Part shown: positions 56,642-64,000 of the stretch, piece by piece
Position numbering within the stretch: position 1 is the first letter of the stretch
Layout of the letters: every line of letters starts with the position of its first letter
NCBI RefSeq assembly: GCF_000482325.1
Contig: NZ_AXVA01000012.1
Span: 62,001 to 126,000, forward strand
From: Bacillus sp. UNC438CL73TsuS30
GTDB taxonomy: Bacteria; Bacillota; Bacilli; Bacillales; Cytobacillaceae
Reading direction: 5' to 3'
DNA length: 64,000 nt
Made by a program: the position numbers and the translations under genes
Notes under the pieces: generated by a model
Seen by the model: only the letters and a program-made list of their open reading frames with translations
Database searches by the model: none
What the model was told of the DNA's origin: nothing

Positions 56642-57574
56642 TTACTTCCCCATTTCTTTCATCACTTTAAGCAGCAGGTCCGGCCTGTTGGTTAGGATCC
56701 CATCTGCCCCGGCTGCAATTAATTTTTTCATCGTTTTCGAGTCATCAATGGTCCAGTAATGAATCTGCATGCCGCGCCGATGTGCACCATCAATCAATTT
56801 CTGGTCCGTTAAATCGAAACCGCTATCCGCAACGGGTAACTGAAAATCATCCACCTGCGGCTGATATAAATCCCTTAAAAAGAACTTATGAAACACAACA
56901 AATTTTGTCACCTCTTGTTTACCAGCACAAGTGGCCACTCGTACCTTTGCATACTTATCAAAGGTTTTAAGAATATTTTGGTCAAAAGAGGCAACAAGAA
57001 TTTTATCCTCCATATGATACTTTTCAATTAAAGCCCAAAGCTTTTTAGCCATTTCTTCATATCGCTCCGGCGGATTATCATCCTTAATTTCCATCTCAAT
57101 CCTCATGTTCCCAAACCTTTGAAAAATCTCTTCAGTGGTTGGAATATAGACACCTTTGCCACGATAACTGTATTGGCCGTGCACGTCTTTAAAATGGTAC
57201 CCGGCATCAAGCTTTTGGATTTCCTTCAGGGTCAAGTCTTTTACAGCCCCATGTCCATTCGTTGTCCGGTCAACAGTCGGGTCATGGATGGCTACTAACT
57301 GGCCATCTTTTGTTATATGGAGGTCAGTTTCGAGTGCATCAACCCCAAGTTTTGCTGCATTAGAAAATGCGGCAATTGTATTGGAGGGAGCGAGCAGCTC
57401 ACCGCCTTGATGGGCAACAACCAGTGGACGGTTATTTTTAAAAAATGGCTTCTCCTTAATAGGCTGAACGGGCAAAAGATTAACAGCGAGCAGAAAAAGA
57501 AGAAGAGCCGGTACAAGAATCTTTAAAAATTTGACGCCTCGCCTTTTTGTTTTTTCAATGGTGATTTGCGCCAT
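56642..57574 (-). CDS. Glycerophosphodiester phosphodiesterase, membrane anchored
   Basis: 310 residues. One N-terminal membrane helix (FLKILVPALLLFLLAVNLL) places the enzyme outside the cytoplasm. Catalytic GDPD motifs: VVAHQGGELLAPSNTIAAF (the usual HRGG is HQGG here), VDALETDLHITKDGQLVAIHDPTVDRTTNG and the final YWTIDDSKTMKKLIAAGADGILTNRPDLL. It releases glycerol-3-phosphate from glycerophosphodiesters, perhaps from teichoic or phospholipid turnover. It begins six bases after the dehydrogenase gene. Confidence 0.88.
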   Translation of the reverse strand: MAQITIEKTKRRGVKFLKILVPALLLFLLAVNLLPVQPIKEKPFFKNNRPLVVAHQGGELLAPSNTIAAFSNAAKLGVDALETDLHITKDGQLVAIHDPTVDRTTNGHGAVKDLTLKEIQKLDAGYHFKDVHGQYSYRGKGVYIPTTEEIFQRFGNMRIEMEIKDDNPPERYEEMAKKLWALIEKYHMEDKILVASFDQNILKTFDKYAKVRVATCAGKQEVTKFVVFHKFFLRDLYQPQVDDFQLPVADSGFDLTDQKLIDGAHRRGMQIHYWTIDDSKTMKKLIAAGADGILTNRPDLLLKVMKEMGK

Positions 57575-57580
57575 AGATCA

Positions 57581-58543
57581 CTAGTAGCCTTTCGAAAAAT
57601 CTACTAGATTTTCTGATGGAGTTTGTCCGGAAAGATAGCTTTTTAAATTTGGAATAAGTATTTTTTCAATTACCCGCTGATTATAATGTTCAGTTGAGCC
57701 GGAGGTGTGCGGGGTAATAATCACGTTCTCCATTTCCCATAGGGGACTATCTTCAGTCAATGGTTCTTTTTCAAAAACATCAAGCCCAGCACCAGCAATT
57801 TTTCCGTTTTGTAGGGCTTGAACCAAATCCTTTTCTACGACTATTTCACCACGGCCAATATTAATGAAAAAGGCAGAAGGTTTCATTTGATCAAATTTCT
57901 CTTTTCCGATTAATTGATACGTTTCTTTTGTTAATGGCATGGTAATCACAACATAATCACAATTTGGCAGGAGGGCATCAAGTTCGTTCGGTTTATACAT
58001 TTCATCGACATATTCTTCAGGATTTCCAGAGTTTCGGACGCCGATTACGTGCATACCAAAGGCTTTCGCTATTTTTGCGGTTTCTTTTCCGATTGCCCCA
58101 ACACCTAAAATTCCAATCGTCTTTTCATGCAATTCCAAGCCCATGTTTGCATGGTGCCATTTTTTCGATTGCTGGTTCTTTACATAGGTATGGATTTTTC
58201 TCGTTAACCCTAGCATCAAGCCAAAGATGGTTTCAGAAATAGGGTAGGAATGCACACCATTGGCGCTCGTAACGAAAACGTTTTTTGATTCCAGTTTTTC
58301 AAGAGGCAGGGAGTTGACTCCGGCACTCCACGTCTGAAGCCATTTGAGTTTTGAATCAGGGGTGAGGCAATATTCTTCAAGCCCCCGTTTCCAACCGGCA
58401 ATAATCTCTGCATCCTGCAAGTGCTCTTGCCAAATTTCTTTATCTTTTCCAACGATTAATTCCCAATCAGGGATGATTACTTGGATTTGGTTAAATTGCT
58501 GCTGTGTTAATTTATGGGTAATAACCATTTTTCCCTTTTCCAT
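57581..58543 (-). CDS. D-isomer 2-hydroxyacid dehydrogenase
   Basis: 320 residues from the ATG at 58543 behind GGAGCGATGG; an upstream TTG/ATG frame to 58585 overlaps that. The NAD-binding motif is TIGILGVGAIGKETAKIAKAFG; catalytic Arg, Glu and His appear in INIGRGEIV, GLDVFEKEPL and ITPHTSGST. It reduces a 2-oxoacid with NAD(P)H; the substrate is open (phosphoglycerate, glyoxylate or similar). It is first in a two-gene operon with the diesterase. Confidence 0.88.
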   Translation of the reverse strand: MEKGKMVITHKLTQQQFNQIQVIIPDWELIVGKDKEIWQEHLQDAEIIAGWKRGLEEYCLTPDSKLKWLQTWSAGVNSLPLEKLESKNVFVTSANGVHSYPISETIFGLMLGLTRKIHTYVKNQQSKKWHHANMGLELHEKTIGILGVGAIGKETAKIAKAFGMHVIGVRNSGNPEEYVDEMYKPNELDALLPNCDYVVITMPLTKETYQLIGKEKFDQMKPSAFFINIGRGEIVVEKDLVQALQNGKIAGAGLDVFEKEPLTEDSPLWEMENVIITPHTSGSTEHYNQRVIEKILIPNLKSYLSGQTPSENLVDFSKGY

Positions 58544-58692
58544 ACCATCGCTCCGTTCTATTAAAAATCTATTAACTATATTCATGATAACTGAAAATGG
58601 AGAAAATGATAACTAGTACTAGTTCAATATCAAAGGGAGCCTTTTAGAGAAATTATCAGAGAATAAGAGGGAGAGGAGTATTCAAAGAAAAA

Positions 58693-58718
58693 AGATCAGT
58701 TCTCCAATGGACTGATCT
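58693..58718 (-). terminator. Terminator of the SGNH hydrolase gene
   Basis: AGATCAGT / ACTGATCT with a 10-nt loop; on the minus strand it is followed by TTTTTTC. Confidence 0.78.
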
Positions 58719-58727
58719 CATATTAAA

Positions 58728-60359
58728 CTATATATTTTCTCTCTTTCTTCTTACTTGCTGGACCTTCAGTGCTACTAATCCAGTTAATAGTAGGGCTAGT
58801 CCCAATGCAGCATAATTGTACATTGGTGTTGCAGTGTTAGGTAAGGAATTATCTGATCCGGATATAGGGCTCTTGCTGCCTTTATCAGCGGAATCAGATG
58901 CTGGGTGATCAATTCCGCCATTCCCAGGATTATCAGTAGTGTTGTCATTACCAGTATCCCCAGGATTATCAGTAGGGTTATCATTACCGGTATCTCCTGG
59001 ATTATCGCCAGGGTTAGAAGTACCGTCGTCACCAGGATTTCCATTCCCAGGATCGTCTGTCTTCGCTTTAATGTTTTTAATTTCGATGACCTTTACTTTT
59101 TGGACACCTTTACCATCCAATACATAAACGGTATATTTTCCGTTTTTGGTTACATCAAACTGGTTATTCGTGATGTCAGTGCCATCGTTGGCAAAATCAT
59201 TAACCGTTTTTTCACCAGCAAGCCATTTCATCTGTAGGACCTCTTCGGCAGTGGTGGAAACTTTGATGGTCACTGGTCCAACTGTTTCCTCTGTTGGCGA
59301 AGCCGCTAAGTCAAGGGTGAAATCAGGTGCAGGTGCCTGTTTAATATTGTTGATATCAATGACCTTTACTTTTTCAAGTCCAGTGCCATCCTTAACATAA
59401 ACGGTGTATTTATTATTTTCAGTTACATTAAATTTATTGTCAGTAATGTTTTCTCCTTGGTTAGTGAAATCTGCAACGGTTTTTTCGCCTTTTTGCCATT
59501 TCATTGCAATAACTTCTTTTGCCGTGGAAGAAACAGAAATTGTTACCTTTTCCGCTGGCTTTGTTGTTGATGGTGTTAATGTAATATCAAAATCCTGTGG
59601 TGTAAAGGTTTTTAAAATATCATTTGCTAAACCAGCTAAGACTTGATGGCCTGTAGTATTTGGATGAATATCTCCAGGTAGGATTAATTCAGCTTGTCTT
59701 CCATCAAATGCGGAATAGGCATTAGCTATGTGTGCACCAAAGGTCTGCGCAAGAGGGTTAATAACCTGTGAATTCACAGCCGGGATAACTTTTTCACCAA
59801 GGTCATGTAAAGGACCTGCGCTGGTTCCAAATGGATTATATAGGTTGTAAAGAATAATTGGTGCATCAGGATTCACATTTTTAACTGTTGTGATTACTGT
59901 ACCTAGATTTGCTGGGAGTTTTGAAATAGCATTCATTAAAGCAACAGTTGCTGCATTAATTTGGTCCTGAGTGGGCAGTACCGGCGGGTTAGCTTTTAAT
60001 TGATCTAATATTACTTTTACTTCCGGAAGCGATAATAAATCATTATTTCCGATATCCAACGTAATCAAGTCAGCATTTTTGATTGCATCCATATTCTCAG
60101 CGTTGTTCATTGCTGCTAATAAATCAGTAGTTTTCCAGCCAGGGGCACTAATATTTTTCGAGACCGTATATTCGTCAGTCCCAATTAGATAGGGAAAGGC
60201 TTGTGAACGATCTTGAAGATTCCATCCATATGTAATCGAATCCCCTAAGGCAACAATGCTTTTTTTATCGTTATTTTCGGCAAAAACAAACGAAGAAAAG
60301 AAGGTATTTAGTGCCAGTATTAATACAAATAAAATCGACAACTTTTTAAACTTCAACAA
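58728..60359 (-). CDS. Secreted SGNH hydrolase with two internal repeats and a sortase-like tail
   Basis: 543 residues. Signal peptide (residues ~1-27, ends VFA), SGNH/GDSL hydrolase domain with block I GDSITYG (Ser41), GNND (block III, ~104-107) and the acid/base pair DIHP (Asp230, His232); then two ~83-residue repeats (257-339 and 347-430) with the shared MKW..GEKTV..F motif; a low-complexity Pro/Gly/Asp/Asn linker (~435-500); and LPNTA (506-510) before a hydrophobic helix and RRKREN tail, a sortase signal like LPxTA of class D. It would act as an esterase or lipase on the cell surface. Start at TTG behind GGAGGG. Confidence 0.82.
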   Translation of the reverse strand: MLKFKKLSILFVLILALNTFFSSFVFAENNDKKSIVALGDSITYGWNLQDRSQAFPYLIGTDEYTVSKNISAPGWKTTDLLAAMNNAENMDAIKNADLITLDIGNNDLLSLPEVKVILDQLKANPPVLPTQDQINAATVALMNAISKLPANLGTVITTVKNVNPDAPIILYNLYNPFGTSAGPLHDLGEKVIPAVNSQVINPLAQTFGAHIANAYSAFDGRQAELILPGDIHPNTTGHQVLAGLANDILKTFTPQDFDITLTPSTTKPAEKVTISVSSTAKEVIAMKWQKGEKTVADFTNQGENITDNKFNVTENNKYTVYVKDGTGLEKVKVIDINNIKQAPAPDFTLDLAASPTEETVGPVTIKVSTTAEEVLQMKWLAGEKTVNDFANDGTDITNNQFDVTKNGKYTVYVLDGKGVQKVKVIEIKNIKAKTDDPGNGNPGDDGTSNPGDNPGDTGNDNPTDNPGDTGNDNTTDNPGNGGIDHPASDSADKGSKSPISGSDNSLPNTATPMYNYAALGLALLLTGLVALKVQQVRRKRENI

Positions 60360-60538
60360 AAATTCCCTCCAATTATGTAATTTTTTCCTACCAAAACTAT
60401 TATAGTTTCATATTTTCTGAATTTTCAACACTTATAATTCTACAAATTATGCAAAAAGTCCTATGACATCGGCAATAGGGATAGAGTGCGGAGAATAAAG
60501 TATTCAAAAAATTCAATATTATCTGTTAAAATATAGGT

Positions 60539-60552
60539 GGTAAGCGTTTACA
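60539..60552 (+). promoter_or_regulatory. cre-like (CcpA) site before the fatty-acid operon
   Basis: GGTAAGCGTTTACA differs from the cre consensus at the first base only. It lies 24 bp upstream of the acyl-CoA dehydrogenase ATG, a repressing position. Confidence 0.6.
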
Positions 60553-60575
60553 AACCGTAGAGAGGTGATTGTTAA

Positions 60576-61721
60576 ATGAATCATCCTTATTTAACAGAAG
60601 ACCATGAAATTTTCCGCAAATCTTTACGAAAGTTTTTGGACAAAGAAGCATATCCCTTTTATGAACAGTGGGAGGAAAATCGCCTTATTCCTCGTTCCTT
60701 TTGGACAAAAATGGGGGAGCAGGGATTCCTTTGTCCCGATTTAGAGGAGAAGTATGGAGGGAGTGGGGTGGACTGGGGTTTTTCTGTTGTCATTAATGAA
60801 GAACTCGAACGCGTAGGATCCGGATTAGTGGGGCTTGGACTTCACAGCGATATTGTCATCCCCTACATCACCGCCTTTGGAACAGCGGAACAAAAACAGC
60901 GATGGCTGCCAAGGTGTGCTTCGGGTGAGTTGATTACCGCAATTGCGATGACGGAACCAGGGACAGGTTCAGACCTGGCTAATATTAAAACAACCGCAAA
61001 ACTTAATGGAAATCATTATATAGTAAATGGACAAAAAACGTTTATTACCAATGGAATTCAATCGGATTTAATCCTAGTTGCTTGTAAAACTGACCCAAAT
61101 GCCAAGCCAAAACATAAAGGAATCAGCCTATTGATGATAGAAAGAGGCGCCCCCGGTTTTTCTAGAGGGAGAAAGCTGAACAAGGTTGGCTTGCATTGCC
61201 AGGATACTGCTGAACTTATTTTTGAAGATTGCAAGATTCCAAAAGAAAATCTTATTGGTGAGGAAGGAAAGGGATTCCTCCATATGATGGATAAACTACA
61301 GCAGGAGCGGCTTGTTGTGGCGATACAGGCCCAGAAAGCAGCAGAGGTAATGCTAAAACTAACAATAGATTATGTAAAAAGCCGTGAAGCTTTCGGAAAG
61401 TCCATCAGCCAATTCCAAAATACCCAGTTTAAAATCGCTGAGATGGCGGCCGACATTGAAATGGGCAGGGCCTTTTTAGATCAGCTGATTGCAGAACATA
61501 TCGAGAGTAAAAATGTTGTGACGAAGGTTTCAATGGCAAAATGGAAACTTACAGAAAATGCAAAGAAGATTGCCTCCGAATGTATGCAGCTGCACGGCGG
61601 CTATGGCTATATGGAGGAATATGAGATTGCGAGAAGATTCCGTGATATACAAGTTTCTAGCATTTATGCGGGGACGAATGAAATTATGAAAACAATTATT
61701 GCAAAAAACCTAGGATTATAG
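60576..61721 (+). CDS. Acyl-CoA dehydrogenase, long-chain/isovaleryl type
   Basis: 381 residues. FAD/acyl-CoA motifs: ITAIAMTEPGTGSDLANI, YIVNGQKTFITNGIQSD, QLHGGYGYMEEYEIARRFRD. The C-terminal YAGTNEI lacks the catalytic Glu of medium-chain enzymes; instead Glu244 in LQQERLVVA, as in LCAD and isovaleryl-CoA dehydrogenase, should be the base. It starts the beta-oxidation of an acyl-CoA. First gene of an operon with thiolase and acyl-CoA ligase; ribosome binding site GAGAGGTGAT. Confidence 0.9.
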   Translation: MNHPYLTEDHEIFRKSLRKFLDKEAYPFYEQWEENRLIPRSFWTKMGEQGFLCPDLEEKYGGSGVDWGFSVVINEELERVGSGLVGLGLHSDIVIPYITAFGTAEQKQRWLPRCASGELITAIAMTEPGTGSDLANIKTTAKLNGNHYIVNGQKTFITNGIQSDLILVACKTDPNAKPKHKGISLLMIERGAPGFSRGRKLNKVGLHCQDTAELIFEDCKIPKENLIGEEGKGFLHMMDKLQQERLVVAIQAQKAAEVMLKLTIDYVKSREAFGKSISQFQNTQFKIAEMAADIEMGRAFLDQLIAEHIESKNVVTKVSMAKWKLTENAKKIASECMQLHGGYGYMEEYEIARRFRDIQVSSIYAGTNEIMKTIIAKNLGL

Positions 61722-61738
61722 AAAAGAGAGGTCGATAA

Positions 61739-62899
61739 ATGATGCGGGAAGTAGTTATTGTAGAAGGTGTTCGAACACCGGTTGGAAAAAGAAATGGGGT
61801 ATTAAAGGATATTCGTCCAGATGACCTGGCAGCATTAACATTAAAAGAATTAGTCAATCGAGCCGGGATAGACCCTGCCATTATTGATGATATCATTCTC
61901 GGATGTGTCACGCAGGTAAGTGAACAGGCAGGAGATATTGCCCGAGTCGCGGCATTGATTGCCGGATTTCCAATTGAGGTTCCAGGAACCACGATTGACC
62001 GCCAGTGCGGCTCAAGCCAGCAGGCTGTTCACTTCGCGGCACAGGCCATCCTTGCGGGAGATATGGATGTCGTAATAGCTGGTGGTGTTGAAAGCATGTC
62101 CCGGGTGCCGATGGGGTCTAGCTATAAAGGATCTGGAGACCCTTTCAGCCCCAATTTAAGAAAACGATTTGAGATGATTCACCAAGGGCTCTCTGCAGAG
62201 CGGATTGCTGAAAAATATGGTTTTACCCGAAAGGAGCTTGATCAATTTTCACTCGAAAGTCACGAAAAGGCATTGCGTGCACAAGCCGAGGGCTATTTTG
62301 ACAGAGAAATTTTTCCACTTGAAATAACACTTCCTGATGGCACAACAGCGGTTATTAGGGATGATCAGGGGCCAAGAAAAGGAACTTCTTTAGAGGCACT
62401 TGCCGGACTAAAAACCTCCTTTGTTGAAGATGGGGTTATTCATGCGGGAAATTCCAGTCAAATCAGCGATGGCGCAGCAGCCCTTTTACTTATGTCCCGA
62501 GAAAAGGCAGAGGAGCTGGGGTTAAAACCTCGCTTCCGTGTTCATACCCGTGTTGTCGTTGGATCGGATCCAACCTTGATGCTGACAGGGCCAATCCCGG
62601 CCACCCAAAAGGCATTGGAAAAATCAGGTCTATCCATTGATGATATTGATATTTTTGAGGTCAACGAAGCGTTTGCACCGGTACCAATGGCCTGGTTAAA
62701 AGAAACAGGTGCAGATCCGGCTAAGCTGAATCCAAATGGAGGTGCGATTGCTTTGGGTCATCCATTGGGCGGCAGCGGGGCACGGTTAATGGTGACAATG
62801 ATACATGAGCTTGAACGTTCAGGCGGCCGCTATGGTCTGCAAACAATGTGTGAAGGGCATGGGATGGCAAACGCGACGATTATTGAAAGGCTAGTCTAA
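61739..62899 (+). CDS. Acetyl-CoA acyltransferase (thiolase)
   Basis: 386 residues. Catalytic residues: nucleophile Cys90 (IDRQCGSSQQAVHFA), His341 (GGAIALGHPLGGSGAR) and Cys371 (LQTMCEGHGMANA). It cleaves 3-oxoacyl-CoA in beta-oxidation or runs the reverse. The start is ATG at 61739 or the next codon at 61742, behind AAAGAGAGGTCG. It follows the dehydrogenase by 17 bp. Confidence 0.92.
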   Translation: MMREVVIVEGVRTPVGKRNGVLKDIRPDDLAALTLKELVNRAGIDPAIIDDIILGCVTQVSEQAGDIARVAALIAGFPIEVPGTTIDRQCGSSQQAVHFAAQAILAGDMDVVIAGGVESMSRVPMGSSYKGSGDPFSPNLRKRFEMIHQGLSAERIAEKYGFTRKELDQFSLESHEKALRAQAEGYFDREIFPLEITLPDGTTAVIRDDQGPRKGTSLEALAGLKTSFVEDGVIHAGNSSQISDGAAALLLMSREKAEELGLKPRFRVHTRVVVGSDPTLMLTGPIPATQKALEKSGLSIDDIDIFEVNEAFAPVPMAWLKETGADPAKLNPNGGAIALGHPLGGSGARLMVTMIHELERSGGRYGLQTMCEGHGMANATIIERLV

Positions 62900-62917
62900 T
62901 ATTCTGGAGGAGATTGT

Positions 62918-64000
62918 ATGGGAACGACGATTGGAAAAGTTTTCAATTTGACGGTTAAAAAGTTTCCGAATAAGGAAGCGATTTTTGATGTAAGAAAAAA
63001 TGTTCGTTTCACTTATAAAGAATGGAACGAGCGGATCAACAGCCTTGCGAACGCACTTATAAAGGAAGGGGTTAAAAAAGGCGACCGTGTCTCGACTTTT
63101 CTATTTAATACGGAAGAATTAGGGACTGCCTTTTTTGCCTGCGCCAAAATCGGTGCTGTCTTTAACCCGATTAATTTTCGGTTAACTGCTGAGGAAGTTG
63201 CTTATATTTTAGTAGATGCTTCCCCAAAGGTTGTTCTTTTTGAAAAAGCTTTAGAGCCTATCATCGCCAACATCGAGAACCGTTTCCCAGCCATCTCCTT
63301 CTGGTATATTGATGAAGATACGCCCATCTATGCAAAAAACTTTCATGAACAGCTTGGTGCGGTTTCATCCGAAATTTTACAGGTGGAAGTTGATGAAAAT
63401 GATCTATATGCGATTATGTACACAAGCGGGACAACCGGCAGACCGAAAGGGGTAATGCATAGTCATCGGAATATGATTGAGCAAAGTATGTTGGTGATTG
63501 CGGCAAAGAAATATGAAGCGATGGATGTCGGGCTGGTAACCGCACCTATGTTCCATTGTGCGGAACTTCATTGCGCTTTCCTGCCAAGGGTTCATTCGGG
63601 CTGCCGTAATGTGATTCTGCACCAATTTAATCCAAAAAAAGTTCTTGAATTAATCAGTCGGGAAAAAGTCACGAAATTTTTTGCTGCTCCAACAATGTGG
63701 AATATGCTTCTTCAAGAGGAGTTGAGCCAATATAACCTTAGAAGCTTGAAGCTTGGTTTATATGGAGCTGCTCCAATGGCGCCTTCCCTTGTCCATGCTT
63801 GCCACGACCGCTTGGGAATATCCCTCGTACAGGCATATGGAATGACTGAGATGGGGCCGGCGATTTCCTTTTTATCTGAAAGCGATCAATTGCGGAAAGT
63901 GGGCTCTGCAGGCCAGGCCTGCTTAAATCATGATATTCGGGTTGTCCGTCCAAGAGAGGATGGTCCATCCGATCCGGATGATATTCTGCTTCCAGGCGAA
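62918..64000 (+). CDS. Acyl-CoA synthetase, AMP-binding (C-terminus cut by window edge)
   Basis: 361 codons are present from the ATG at 62918 behind CTGGAGGAGA; the remainder is outside. The ANL-family core is clear: IMYTSGTTGRPKGVMHSH (~residue 167-184, P-loop), LGLYGAAPMAPSL and QAYGMTEMGPA. It activates a carboxylic acid with ATP to the adenylate and CoA ester, feeding the dehydrogenase and thiolase encoded upstream. Chain length is not fixed by the visible part. Confidence 0.9.
   Translation, partial: MGTTIGKVFNLTVKKFPNKEAIFDVRKNVRFTYKEWNERINSLANALIKEGVKKGDRVSTFLFNTEELGTAFFACAKIGAVFNPINFRLTAEEVAYILVDASPKVVLFEKALEPIIANIENRFPAISFWYIDEDTPIYAKNFHEQLGAVSSEILQVEVDENDLYAIMYTSGTTGRPKGVMHSHRNMIEQSMLVIAAKKYEAMDVGLVTAPMFHCAELHCAFLPRVHSGCRNVILHQFNPKKVLELISREKVTKFFAAPTMWNMLLQEELSQYNLRSLKLGLYGAAPMAPSLVHACHDRLGISLVQAYGMTEMGPAISFLSESDQLRKVGSAGQACLNHDIRVVRPREDGPSDPDDILLPGE

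Overview
The window reads as an ordinary chromosomal stretch of a low-GC, endospore-forming Bacillaceae. Bacillus-type signs are the complete ilv-leu operon with a T-box leader, a TnrA-type MerR regulator beside an ammonium transporter, a possible sporulation sigma-K promoter, strong GGAGG ribosome binding sites with frequent TTG/GTG starts, and cre-like sites. I would guess Neobacillus or a close relative, but the sequence alone does not prove the genus. I see no rRNA, tRNA, prophage, transposase gene or CRISPR array.

Layout. 1-7460 is a maltodextrin locus: a cut-off neopullulanase-type GH13 enzyme divergent from binding protein, two permeases, LacI-type regulator and GH13 alpha-glucosidase, with a LacI-type operator and a cre site after the promoter. 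7465-19479 is a set of short unrelated units: DoxX protein, likely spore coat protein, CtaA homologue, LiaG-like protein, rhodanese plus BASS transporter, NCS2 permease, SET protein, a coupled dipeptidase/DmpA/HTH operon, LLM oxidoreductase, DUF488, hemolysin III and DUF1836 proteins. 19480-23200 holds repeats, a beta-helix protein, a VanZ-like protein and a secreted protein. 23201-33164 is a sigma-54 controlled amide-catabolism cluster: activator, PxpB- and PxpC-like subunits on one strand, HyuA/HyuB-type hydantoinase subunits and an NCS1 permease on the other. 33939-44272 is ilvD, T-box, ilvB-ilvH-ilvC-leuA-leuB-leuC-leuD. 44748-48840 is a nitrogen locus: amt, DUF294 nucleotidyltransferase, DEDD exonuclease, tnrA and two tiny genes, with four perfect TnrA-type boxes. 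49658-53040 is an amino-acid ABC importer with two tandem binding proteins. 53085-60359 holds a TPR/dynamin-like GTPase, a glycerophosphodiesterase, a 2-hydroxyacid dehydrogenase and a possibly wall-anchored SGNH hydrolase. 60576-64000 is a fatty-acid oxidation operon cut by the window edge.

The least explained items are: (i) two five-unit arrays with an exact 21-bp period, both between convergent genes; (ii) a ~300-bp non-coding element present twice in inverted orientation ~29 kb apart, itself made of four related imperfect palindromes; (iii) the TnrA-boxed pair of tiny genes and the exonuclease/DUF294 pair behind amt, where a PII gene would usually sit; and (iv) the combination of PxpB/PxpC with HyuA/HyuB and no PxpA under sigma-54 control.
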